Origin: Norana najaformis | Lineage: Eukaryota > Annelida > Clitellata > Crassiclitellata > Hormogastridae | Length of the DNA stretch: 64,000 bases | Reading direction: 5' to 3' | Assembly: GCA_964023275.1 (NCBI GenBank) | Contig: OZ029915.1 | Coordinates: 36,149,073-36,213,072 of the forward strand | Shown here: positions 1-36,378 of the stretch, one piece after another | How the letters are laid out: every line of letters starts with the position of its first letter | Position numbering within the stretch: position 1 is the first letter of the stretch | Notes under the pieces: model-generated | Databases searched by the model: none | Told to the model about the DNA's origin: nothing | What the model saw: the letters and a program-made list of their open reading frames with translations, nothing else | Position numbers and translations under genes: made by a program

Positions 1-103
1 GTTAGGCCTGATATTCAAAAAAAAACATTTAGGTCTACCGTTGTACTTTCTATCGCGCCACTGAATGAGTGAGTATGAGTGAGTGAGTGAGTGGGAGCGT
101 TTG

Positions 104-233
104 AGTCAGTCAGTCAGTCAGTCAGTCAGTCAGTCAGTCAGTCAGTCAGTCAGTCAGTCAGTCAGTCAGTCAGTCAGTCAGTCAGTCAGTCAGTCAGTCA
201 GTCAGTCAGTCAGTCAGTCAGTCAGTCAGTCAG
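104..233. repeat. (CAGT)n microsatellite
   Basis: About 32 uninterrupted CAGT units, flanked by degenerate GAGT units from about 62 and by decaying units to about 290. It creates a spurious Ser-Gln/Val open frame. No gene is implied. Confidence 0.97.
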
Positions 234-300
234 CTAGTGATTCAGTGAATAAGTGTGTCAGAAAGTCAGTGAGTCAGTCAGTGAATCAGGAAGTATTTTT

Positions 301-1483
301 TAACTTCTCATGAATTAAAAATCGTCCGGTTGACGTGCAATAATATGACACATTTCCCAATACCTAGTGACTGAGTCTTGGTTTTCCCATTTTAAATGCA
401 TTCGGTTTTGAGGAGCAAAATAGGCTATTCAATGCGTTATTCCATTTCAACGTTTTTATAAGGTTCTTAAAGGCGCTTCATAAGTGTTCTGATATACACA
501 TACATACCAACACAGGTATGTAAGTTCGTTCGTACGTACATGCATACATACATTTATATACATACATATATACATGTCATGACTATGGCTTCTTTCGCTG
601 CCTATTATAATCATATAGGTTAACAGGCCTTTCATGAACACTGATTACGGTAAATTAATTAAGTTAGTAGTACTCCGTGCATTACACAGTGCATGCTGTT
701 AATGAAGAAAATATCCACATTTAGACGGAAGTAATGAAATTAGAATTACAGATTGCAATGCAATATAGGCCAATCGTTCCCCTTCTTGCCTGCGAATAGA
801 TTATGCCTTAATGCATAAAGTGTTCGCCAGATCTACAGTATTTTCAAGCAGTTAGCTTGCTTTAATAAATTATCCTTCATCATTGCAAAAATTACCGGTC
901 AACATAAGGGTGAGTTACATGGCGATATCGCATGAATACGCGAAGATTTTAAAGAGAGCATATCTTTCGATTTTTACTTCTCAAAAAAAAACCAGCGAAA
1001 TTTGAAGCATCTATGGTTATATAAATGAGCGGAAAATTTAGATGGGTTTGATGGAGGCTTCCTAAAACTCAAAAATACATAGGTTTATTTTGCTTTCTGT
1101 TTAACTTTTGCCACTATAAATGCAACAAACAGGTGAACACCATAAGGGAAAATGTACAAAATCATAGTTAAGTTTTTACAACCAAACTAATATATATTAG
1201 ACAACAGATTCTAACTGCGGACGAGAGTCAATTTTCTTCGATGCGAGACAATTTGTGTGAGCAATATTGGCATATTGGTGACTGTTGTTCGCAAACATTT
1301 ATTTTTTAACCGTGTATTATTAGTATTATTTCTGCATTTATTAAGCGCCATTATCTGATGACTAAGCATCAATCGATGGCGCTGAGCAATTGTGAGTGAA
1401 GGACTTGGTCCAGGTTCGTCCATAGCAACTATCTCAGAGGAGGATCGCATTCGTACTCAGGGCTTTGCTAGCCGAGCGGTATA
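301..1483. other. Intergenic, nothing recognised
   Basis: AT-rich sequence with TACATACA-type runs near 500-570. No open frame with splice signals and no family-level similarity was recognised on either strand. Confidence 0.5.
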
Positions 1484-1589
1484 TCCAATCGGCTACCGTG
1501 CCCCACAATCGGCTACTGTGCCCCACAATCGGCTACTGTGCCCCACAATCGGCTACTGTGCCCCACAGTCGGCTACTGTGCCCTACGTA
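1484..1589. repeat. 20-bp minisatellite, about 5 units
   Basis: Tandem 20-bp units with core ATCGGCTACTGTGCCCCACA. Three units are identical at 1501-1560; the outer ones carry single changes. The block starts just after GCTAGCCGAGCGGT at 1468. Confidence 0.9.
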
Positions 1590-2060
1590 CACACAGAGTT
1601 TTCTGGTTGTTGATCGAAGGAGGTCGTAGTCTTGTTCCTGTCCCCCTATTTCAACGGACTTCTCGACAAATATTAGCATTCATTTTATCTGACCTGTTTT
1701 TGTTTGTATTAAATGAGGCTGAGCGCTTGCATGTATAGCCAAGTGATGCAGGAGCAATTACAACCACTGTGGGCTAGATTTATACTACGGACCAGTATGG
1801 AAATTGCTTTTTTCAAACAGAAGCAGCAGCCTATTGTGTTGCTGTCTTTTAGACAATAAGGGTATAACATCTTTATCTAAATGATTTTATGAGGAGGTAG
1901 AAGTAGGAAGTGATCTTTGGACGTTTTCACTTGCACCCTTATGCGTGCACTACAGATGAACATAACGCAAACGTGTGTGCATCTAGATTTGAAGTAGTTT
2001 TACATTTTTCATCCTGGCCTGCTGGTTTAAGTCACTTCATCTAGTTTCAAGGTAGGCTAC
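1590..2060. other. Intergenic, nothing recognised
   Basis: No repeat family, coding potential or RNA-like structure was recognised here. Confidence 0.4.
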
Positions 2061-2199
2061 ATCACATTGATGTATTTACATTCAGTTGTTATATTGGTAC
2101 ATCGATTCATATTGCGCCTAAGTGTGATTGTGCGCATTATAAACTTTCGTACTACCACTACTACCACTACCACTACTTCTACCATTATTATTATTATTT

Positions 2200-3115
2200 A
2201 TCTGGTTCTTAGTGCTGCTCTTTCAATTCACTCATATATTCTGCTGCTATGTGATACCAGTAACATTATTTGCCGTCCAGGGTTGAATGTAAGTTCACGT
2301 AGAACATCTTTGGCTACACACGTCACTGGTTGTCTATGTATTTGTTTCTTTTACTTATCTTGGCCAGTGATGTTGAAATAAATCCTGCACCTTTCAGAAT
2401 TCAGGGTTTGGAAGTGAATGAAAACATTTGTTCCAATCGAAACAAAGCTGCAGCCCTACATAAGTTGCTTTGTGAGCTAGTATAATTATACCTTGCTTAT
2501 ACTTGATCTTACTGAGACCTGGCTTCAGCCTAGTGACATACTTTCATTTCTAATCTTACTGTCTCAACCTTTTCCATGCTGAATGAGGTAAAGGTTGGGG
2601 ACTCGCTTTCTTTTTAAGTCGTATCTCCCACTGTACAGATTCACTGGCATTGTCTTGCTAAGGATGAGCAGATTTTGTATGAAAGGTCAGTCTATTGAAC
2701 GTGTCTCTTTCTTGGCTACTCTGTGAGCAGAACATCTCCATCTTACTGTTCTCTGTCTACCTGCATCTTCGAAACAAATTCTTCCATGTATGCCTGTCCG
2801 GCTACAGTCGTAACTGCCTACCTACCTTTGCTATGCATTCGGTTTCCTATGATTTTCAGTTCCTAGTTATAATAAAATAATCTCATTTATCCGTTAGTAA
2901 ATGCCATCGGCGCTCTGCCTTAAACTCCTCGCTGCTGTGGCTTACTTCTTCTGGCATTCTGCTGCAATATACCTATGCCTTCACGTGTCATCTAAAAGAA
3001 TTTCTAGTTTTTCAAATCAGTCGATCTACCGTTCTTTTCATCCCTCTTTAATACGCCTAATCCTTTCAGTGATTCAAGCAAAACTGCCTCAGGTTGAATA
3101 GTTTTAACTCAGTTT
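2200..3115 (+). pseudogene. Decayed CR1/L2-like LINE ORF2 start with 2A-like motif
   Basis: In one plus-strand frame near 2353-2395 the translation reads LLILASDVEINPAPF. This is a damaged form of the 2A-like GDVExNPGP motif known at the head of ORF2 in some CR1/L2-clade LINEs. About 60 codons later, after a frameshift, LDLTETWLQPSD at about 2500-2535 matches the start of the LINE endonuclease domain (usual form LTETWL). Stops and frameshifts follow, so the copy is dead. Downstream to about 3115 the reading is weak. This lies upstream of the adaptor gene and has no evident link to it. Confidence 0.6.
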
Positions 3116-3395
3116 TAACTCAGTCCTTCTTATTCTTGAAATTTGTATAGCTCAATTCTTCCATATACATATTTACATAAGTTAAAAAGTGGTTTATTCG
3201 GCAGAGTGCTTACCGACGATGGAGAGTTGAAGCCTGCTTAGTGGAAGCTGTTTCACAGCATTAGGTAAATTGTGGCTCAGAAGTAAAAGAATATATTACC
3301 ATGTTCGAGACTTTCGGAATCTCAGAGGCCAATTCATAAGGGAAAGAGTGAATCTCTTAAGTCTTATAATAGGTTTGGGGAGACTGTACTTACCG

Positions 3396-3446
3396 AAAAC
3401 TTACTTACCGAAAACTTACTTACCGAAAACTTACTTACTGAAAACC
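3396..3446. repeat. 15-bp tandem repeat, about 4 units
   Basis: Units of TTACCGAAAACTTAC, the last with one change. It lies about 100 bp upstream of the first coding exon of the adaptor gene, in what should be its 5' UTR intron or promoter-proximal DNA. Confidence 0.9.
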
Positions 3447-3548
3447 ATTGTGGCATTTCTAATGCCACTTGGATCGCAAGCGGTTGGGTAACTGATCTTA
3501 TCGAATTAATAAAATGTGTGTTGAACTGATTGCAGATGAGAACCGGCC

Positions 3549-28922
<25,374 letters not shown>

Positions 28923-30521
28923 CAGAACATATTGGGGACATTTGTGCAGTATTTATTTGGAAACAACGAATGCTTTTTCCCAAAAAGGTTTGCCAACGAA
29001 CGTGTATCATAATCCCGAGATTTCTACAGCGCCCAGCGAAAGCCAAGTCACGGGTACCAGCTTATTCACAGGCGCTCAGTCAAACAAAATCGATAGGCAA
29101 AAGGGTTTGGTTCCAGGTCAAGATCTAAAAGTCAGGCAGAGAGACAGTGTATGGAGAATAACTGATGTTTTCTGTTCTGGTGTGTTTGTCATCTCAAACC
29201 ATGGAGAGATGAGGAAAGATAAATGGAGGAAGAAGACAGGCCAAAGGTCAAAGGTTTCTCTTTTTTTCATCAGAGGATCAGAAAAGCGAAAAGTAGATGC
29301 ATATTGGACTTTGACTAGGACTCAAAGACTGTCCCCTCAAGAGTAGGAGCAGCCATCTTAAGTGGAGATCCTTCCAGAAGGCACATACGAACCTGTTTAA
29401 ACATTTCTTTGGATTAAGTGCTCGATTCATAAGAAATCTGTAAACAAGTGAAGTTGCAAGTGACATAAGTCATGCATCTCGACATAGGCTACTAGAAAAG
29501 AGAATATTCACTCATGACAAGATGTTACATGGGCAGTGTTAGGCCTATGTGAAGTCGTAACATTATTGTAAATTGCTGGGGCTTGAACATTTCGCTGTAT
29601 TATGACAATTGTCTTGTGCCTAAAGAAAGACTGCGATATAATATGCAGGCAGCATTTAATCACGGTGTCATCTGGGCTACATTAGCCTTATTTCTGAGCT
29701 TCAAGTGGGCTAATTAGAAAAAAAAACAATAACCTTTTTAAAATGCTACAAAGTGGTGACTTTTCCAGTTACTTGAGCTTCATTTGCTCATAGATGAACT
29801 TATTTTTCTTAATTAACGCCAATATTTTAGCAACGCTGGGGAGGAACGCTTCTGAGAGGTGCCTTGAATGAACCATACAAGTTCAGTGGCATATATATAT
29901 GTATATATATAGGCCTATAAGGCTACAGTCTGTGACTGCGTGGAAATGATTAATGAATGCATCAATTTGACACGGTTACTGTAATATTTTTATTACGATA
30001 CCCAACAGACTCAATGAGGGAATCGTCACAAACTGAGATCCAGGCTAATACGTTTTTGCTGTTAAAACCCAAGCATATGTCTGCTTTACGTTTTCACATT
30101 TTTCATGAGCCACTTAAAACTCTAATAGTCTGGAAGCGGCAGCATCAAAATACCTCTCACCCCATATGACAGACAGTTAACCCTGCAAGATCAACCGGAT
30201 GCCTATTCTAGGCCTAAGTACTCCGTTGCAGTGCAGACGTCCGCAAAAGGGAGCACAGAGGTCACCAAAATGCGGACAAGTAGAGGGAGGGGTCCAAAGT
30301 ATGTCATTTCATCCGGACACCCTTAACGGACTCCTAAAAGCTTAGGCGACGTTCAAATTATTAGGGCTAATTTGCTGTGAAGACTGATGCAGAAGCCACA
30401 TCATTTAGCGTACATTAGGGCCTCATTGCACAGAAGGTGCGAACTTTTCAGGCATTTAGTTCGTTTCTACAAGTTTTGTGTACAGTAGGCTCCATTTTGT
30501 GTTAATCAGTGTTTAAATAAA
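28923..30521 (+). other. Adaptor 3' flank / candidate 3' UTR
   Basis: No coding sequence. The first clear AATAAA in good context is at 30516-30521. If used, the 3' UTR would contain the LINE tail at 29008-29145. Confidence 0.4.
29008..29145 (-). mobile_element. CR1-like LINE 3'-tail copy in the adaptor 3' flank
   Basis: Reverse-complement 3' tail (TTTCTACAGCGCCCAGCGAA ... CTTATTCACAGGCGCTCAGT), starting 86 bases after the adaptor stop codon. Confidence 0.8.
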
Positions 30522-30870
30522 GATTCGAGTTACAAATGATGGTCTTATCTTATTAATTTTGGCCTGTAAACTCAAAGACTATATTAGTGTAGCAAACCTT
30601 TTTGCACTTTAAGAATGAATATTAGCGGCTTCATAGCAGAATTAATCGCCAATACTTTGTCATATCTTGATGATGGCCGTCTGCTCCTGCATTCAGTTTT
30701 GGATAGTATTGGTGTTTAATTTTTCCTTAGCCCAAATTTTGTGCTGAAATATGCTCACCAATTTGACACCTTAAATATCTACGCCTATTTGAACTCTTTT
30801 ATTTACATGTATTAATAGCTCAGAACAGTCCAAATGGCACTGTAAATAACCATGGTTAGAGGAATGGAGC
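30522..30870. other. Intergenic, nothing recognised
   Basis: AT-rich, no supported feature. Confidence 0.4.
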
Positions 30871-30879
30871 AATTTTTTG

Positions 30880-31090
30880 GGAAAAACACGCGTTTCGTTT
30901 CTCCTTTATCTTCAGAAAATCATAGACGCGATAAAACCAACTCTTACACCTAACGTTAGCTTTTTCAGGATACCTTATAAATCAACTGCCCTTTTGCTGA
31001 ATACTTTTCTACTGTCCCGTCTTGATTTCGTGTCATTATATTGTATTGTATTTGATAACTTATATAACGCTTCTAAAGAACAAACTACTC
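30880..31090 (+). pseudogene. CR1-like LINE fragment
   Basis: Reads LQKIIDAIKPTLTPNVSFFR and later LLNTFLLSRLDFVSLYC, in the position of the conserved LDYCNSLL block of CR1-type ORF2. Probably the upstream part of the copy at 31476-31940. Confidence 0.5.
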
Positions 31091-31367
31091 AGAGGCGCTT
31101 CCAGCATGAGAACCCTGGGGAAATAAGAATATCTCTAAACAATGAGCTGACTCAGCTCTATCACCAACACAGACCCCTTCACGAAACGAAGGCTTAAGTC
31201 CATTCCATAGAGATGGGCCAGCAACAGCAAAACATAAATCAAAAACAATACATCAGAGAATCGGACTGTCTAGTGCTACTGTTAGTCTGGCGAGGCCTAG
31301 AAACTTACCACCTAATGGTAAATTGTGTTTCACGGACTTTCCTCTTCCTTTATGTAACTATTGGTGA

Positions 31368-31425
31368 ATCCCGGTTCGGTTCCAGGTCAAAATCCAAGAG
31401 TCAGGCGGCAGATAGACGACTAGGG
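31368..31425 (-). mobile_element. Partial CR1-like LINE tail
   Basis: Only the GGTTCCAGGTCAAAATCCAA segment and its neighbours are kept, in reverse orientation. Confidence 0.6.
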
Positions 31426-31475
31426 TCGGAGTGAATGATGTCACCGATCACGAGAGACACGAAAGTGTGCTACAA

Positions 31476-31940
31476 ACTCCCATCAGAATAATCACAATTA
31501 TCTGACCCATCAGAATAATCACAATTATCTGACCCATCAGAATAATCACAATTATCTGACCCATCAGAATAATCACAATTATCTGACCCATCAGAATAAT
31601 CACAATTATCTGACCCATCAGAATAATCACAATTATCTGACCCATCAGAATAATCACAATTATCTGACCCATCATAGGGACTCACCAACGCTTCACCTCT
31701 TGCAACTTCGGCGCAGGTCTTTCACTCAAAACTGAAAACATTCCTCTTCCACAAATCCTATCCTAATTCTTTCTCTTCCCCTTATCTCGCTTTCCGGTTC
31801 AATTCCAAACGTCATCTACCATAGTCGTCTCACTGCCTGCCTGCCTGACTCATGGATTTTGACCTGGGACCAAACCCTTCCTGCCTATCGATTTTGCTTT
31901 GACTGAGCGCCTGTGAATAAGCTGGTTCCCGCGACTTAGC
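31476..31940 (+). mobile_element. CR1-like LINE 3' end with internal minisatellite
   Basis: Holds the end of ORF2 (SALVFHSKLKTFLF-type block at about 31716-31765), then the standard 3' tail up to GCGACTTAG at 31937, where it is cut off. Seven 27-bp units at 31481-31669 replace the single copy seen in other members. Confidence 0.85.
31481..31669. repeat. 27-bp minisatellite, 7 identical units
   Basis: Seven exact units starting CATCAGAATAATCACAATTA, plus a partial eighth. The unit equals one stretch of the LINE ORF2 end found once in the copies at 36120-36155 and 34312-34345. Confidence 0.97.
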
Positions 31941-32105
31941 AAATGAAAATATTAGGCATATATGGCTCTAAACAGTTGTAAACAAATTGTGTGCTACGTA
32001 AAGACAGAAAGCCACTGAAATTCTTAATGAATATCAAATACCGATGACTCGAAAACTAGTGCTGGCTATGTTGGGCAGATAAAACTCATACACACCTGGT
32101 GCAGA

Positions 32106-32411
32106 ATGGTTGTCACGAACATCGACAAGGACAAGAGCAACCACTCCGCCAACATTACTTTGACTGGAGTGTGGTGCTCGGGCAGCTGCAGCTGGATACT
32201 TCACAAAGTTGAAGGGCGACAGTTGTGGCTATTGTGTCAGATGACAAGCATGGTGCATTAGCCCTATTGGCGAACCTCGTTCTGTAGATGAGTTGTTGGT
32301 GAAGACCTGGGAGGATCAGTCAAACCCACTGGTGTTTTATTTTTTCGTCACCGATATTTGTTACGTGTAGTTGGAATATTATGATCAACATGTCGAAAGC
32401 AATCTCCAAAA
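32106..32411 (+). pseudogene. Dead third copy of the double-hotdog gene (3' part)
   Basis: Matches the second half of genes A and B. It starts VVTNIDKDKSNHSANIT, shifts frame, continues LECGARAAAAGYFTKLKGDS then CGYCVR followed by TGA, and resumes DELLVKTWEDQSNPLVFYFF. After another stop it ends YYDQHVESNL with no stop at the normal place. At least one frameshift and two in-frame stops. The 5' exons are missing; a LINE lies directly upstream. Not functional as an enzyme. Confidence 0.9.
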
Positions 32412-32555
32412 CTTTTGGACCTTATATTTTAATAGTTTTATTATCGATAACGTAGGCAGGAGTCTGTGGATGACTTTAGGTCAAATTTTCTTTTATACTG
32501 TATTTTAAAGATATCATGACCACTCAGGCATATCATAAACAAAAAAACTGTGACG

Positions 32556-32620
32556 CCGTGATCTAGGGTCTAATTGGTAGCGCACTTGTCTGTAATTGAA
32601 GGTTAAGAAGAAGAAATTAA
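32556..32620 (+). mobile_element. Possible tRNA-like SINE head
   Basis: GATCTAGGGTCTAATTGGTAG followed by CGCACTTGTCTG resembles a tRNA D-arm and anticodon stem. No B box follows. Confidence 0.25.
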
Positions 32621-32734
32621 GCAATGCATACGGAATTTGATGACAGTAACAATAATAATGTACTGGCTCCAGCGAGAGGGATATAGCCTTTCCTTAGGAG
32701 GATCAGCTTGAAGGTGGACAAACCGAGGTTTGTT

Positions 32735-33115
32735 AAGTAGCTATCAGTCATGTTTGAGAAGAATGTGATGTATAGCCAGGTGCCGAGTTTCTGATTCTTT
32801 CTTAAGTAAATTTTAAATTGTTGGCTATGGCAGTCATAAAAGGAAGTTAGTATGTTACAATAACTGCAATTTATAGCCTAATAAATAATTCATTGGCCCA
32901 CTACACATATTAGCCTACTATATATACTATTCGCGCATATAACAGCTATATATGTGCGAGTAAGTACATAATAAAATTGACCCATAAAACTCGCGAATAC
33001 TCGAGTACTCGATACAGTACTCAATTCAAAAAGATACTCGATAGCGGCAGCCGAAGAAACTTTGGACTCGATAGGTTTGTACACGGTTTCATCGACTGTG
33101 CATAAACTCAACACA
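32735..33115 (+). promoter_or_regulatory. Promoter-proximal region of hotdog gene A (duplicated at 38335)
   Basis: Conserved with 38335-38690 over about 330 bp, including TAAATTTTAAATTGTT, a TATATACTA/CGCGCATATA block and clustered ACTCGAGTACTCG motifs that end about 55 bp before the ATG. Similar ACTCG clustering precedes gene B. Promoter function is inferred only from position and conservation. Confidence 0.5.
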
Positions 33116-33168
33116 ATGGCGCAGTCTGAAGAATTGCGGTTATCTGCGGCCACTAAAAACCGCGAACG
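33116..33168 (+). CDS. Gene A exon 1
   Basis: Encodes MAQSEELRLSAATKNRE; donor CG/GTGAGA, phase 2. Exactly the length of gene B exon 1 (52447-52499) and in the same phase, which supports both. Confidence 0.7.
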
Positions 33169-36100
33169 GTGAGATTAAAAATGTCATTTTGCAGAGATAG
33201 CATAGAGTTAGATAAATGACAGTTAGCAGCGTTGAAAGATCGACAACTACACAGAAACATATTTTGTCTCTTTGCCATTAAAATACACTAGATTGAGTAA
33301 ATAGTTGAAGTTTAGAGTTGAAATCTATGGCGCGTGGAATTCCCAGAAAAATCCCTTTGGGGTTTCCCTGCATAACTTCATAGTGTCACGCAATCTTTCG
33401 GGAAGCCCCCCCCCCCCCCGGAGAAAATTGGGGAGTTCAGCCAGCAAAACCCAATTGGGTATAGTGTTTTAATATTTTTCCTACGGACTATTATTTCAGC
33501 GGTTAAACGACAATAACATCTGGTGTGATGTTATAATACGTACTATTTCAATAAGTGCCCCGGTATGCTATCATAGTATGGTTTCCCACTTTCAAGTTCA
33601 GTTCTATACACCTTCCACCATAGCCGTCTGACTGTCTACCTGCATGACTCTTGGATCTTGACCTGAAACTGAACCCTTCCTGCCTAACGATTTTGTTTGA
33701 TTGAGCGCCTGTGAATAAGCCGGTTCCCGCGACTTATATTTCGTTGGGCGCTGTGCAAATCTCGAGCTTATGATTATGATTACAAGAGCTGTAGCCTACC
33801 CAGGCAGTGGTGACTAAACTTTCAGGCTCATTGTGGGCCGAATTCAAATACATGTAGACTAACTGAATACCAGAGGCGTAGCAATAGATTGTGCAGGTTG
33901 TGCAAAGCACGAGGGCCCACGAGGCCAAGGGCCGCCTGGGTCCCAAGGGGCCAAGCCCCGTTGCTCAATTACTTGAAGCAAAATAGCCAAAGTTCAATTT
34001 GCGCAAGTTGTCTACATTAATAATCGTAATTGTAATCCCGAGATTTCTACAGCGCCCACGTCAGGGGGCCCTCAGAAGGCTAGCTACCCCACTGCTGGAC
34101 CCAGACACTTTTTGTAAGAATTATACAATAATCACGTATGACGGGTCTGCACTGAAAAAGCGTTCTGTGAACGTAGCCTTTATGTAGGCACTGCCCTAAC
34201 ACTTCTCTGCCAGCCCGTCACCTCATCCTTAAAATTTGTTGCCTCTGTTCTTTGATAATCGTTTCATAGCCATAACTGCCCCACCACCCTGAAATAAACT
34301 CCCTCCAGAACTGCGACAGTTATCTGACACATCATACAAACTCACCTATACTCCACCTCTTGTAATTTCTGCATTGGCCTATCAGTCAAAACTGAAAATA
34401 TTCCTCATTCGCAGATCCTATCCTGACTCCCCTTCTTCTTCTCATCTCTCTTCCCGCTCCAATCCTAAACATCACCCACTGTAGCCGCCACGCTCTCTCT
34501 GCCTGACTTTTGGATCTTGACCTTTAACCGAACCCCTTTTGCCTATCGATTTGGTTTTGGCTGAGCGCCTGTGAATAAGCTGGTCCCCGTGAGGTGACTT
34601 TCGTTGGGCGTTGTAGAAATCTCCAGATTATGATTACGATAGTTACGCCTATGAGACTAATGAAATTTTAAAACAAATATAGTTGCTTGTTTATCTTACT
34701 ATATAAGGGCTAATATTGTCCAATATTGATTGTCCAGCTGGTTATCCAACTGATCCTAAACGCCCGACATGTTCTAGAGTCGTTTTGCTAAAAACGCCGC
34801 TGACCTCTGTTCTATCACTACCTTTACCAACCTCTGGCAGCTTGGCAACCTGTCTATTTTTATCTGACCACCTTAGTTTCCCTAAGGCAGACTGAGATAT
34901 TAGTCTGCTAGTTAACTTAGATGAAAGATCGGCATAAAATTGTTAGAAGACACAAATCTCAACCTTCAGTTAAGAATTAATTAGTTAAAATAGATGAATC
35001 CATGGCATTTCCGTGCTAAAACAGACAATAATGCTATTATGTTGGATTGCAATATAAGGTAATTAATGTCAAAATTTCTAAGCAGCTAGCTATAGTAGCT
35101 ATAACTTTCATTGATGTGCCTATTAAAATTATTTGAATTTATGGCTCATAGCTTTTGAAGGCTGATGCATATCCATTTTACAGTATGCAGTAAGTCAGTT
35201 GCCTATATAAATTTGATCACAAGGTTTACCACGCTTTCTCTTACTTAGTTCCGGAAACTCTTCTATATTTTTTCAGCTGAAGTCAAAAGGTGTTAGATTT
35301 AAATGAAAAAATCCTTCTGAAATACATACACTTTATGCCAGCTCACTATTTGATTAGTGTCCCTTTGACCGAACACAACTAAGTTGTCTACATTAATATT
35401 CGTAATTGTAATCCCGAGATTTCTACAGCGCCTACGTCAGGGGGACCAAGCTTATTCACAGGCGCTCAGTCAAAACAAAATCGATGAGCAAAAGTGTTCG
35501 GTTCCAGGTCAAGATCCAAGAGTCAGGCAGAGAGGCCTACTCGGAAGTTCGGAACTGTCCAGAAGATCTGCCAAAGTAGTTAATGGATTAGTGTGCTTTG
35601 TATGATGTAACTGTTTTAAATATTGAGTTCTTCAATTTACCGCAATTTTGTAGAATTGCAGCTTCTTTGCCAATAATCCCATCTGAAAGTGGTAACGGCT
35701 TCTCATTTTCGTTTCCTGGATTCAAATATGGCGACTTCAGCAGAACAGGTGACCATCCTAAATGAATTTCTTCGGTCATTTAGACACATTTTTAAAGATC
35801 TAAAATCGCATTAAAAGTGATTATGTTAAATTTCCTACAGCTTTCCGATTTTGTAAGTCACTTGTAACTAGCGTAGGGCCTACATTATGTGGAGTCTGTG
35901 TCAATCGTATCAACACAGTCTAAACTTTGCCGAATACAAAGATCTCGCTTCTGATCATAAGTTGACCTCTGTTTTCAGTCAGTCTATTTGTATCTCTCAT
36001 TTTTTCTCTTTCTCTCTAGATCAATTAAACGGCCCTAACACTTTTTCGCCTTCCCGTCATCTCATCCTAAAAATTTGAAAATCGCTGCATATCCATAGGC

Positions 36101-36342
36101 GCTCCACCACTCTGGAATAAACTCCCACCAGAATTACGACAATTATCTGATCCATCACACAAACTCACCATCACTTCACCCTCTGTAATTTCTGCTCTGG
36201 TCTTCCACTCAACACTGAAAACACTCCTCTTCAGCAGATCCTATCCTGATTCCTTTTCTCCCCTTTATCTATCCTGCAGGTCCAATTCCAAACACCACCC
36301 AACGTAGTCATCTGCCTGCCTGCCTGCCTGCCTGCCTGCTTG

Positions 36343-36378
<36 letters not shown>

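Noticed and set aside
83..313. 76-codon Ser/Gln/Val open frame
   Set aside because: It is only the translation of the CAGT microsatellite.
3537..3548. ATG at 3537 as the adaptor start
   Set aside because: It is out of frame with the TIR domain and its frame lacks the family motifs.
31481..31669. Regular 27-bp repeats that could suggest a CRISPR array
   Set aside because: There are no spacers; the units abut directly and derive from LINE coding sequence in an animal genome.
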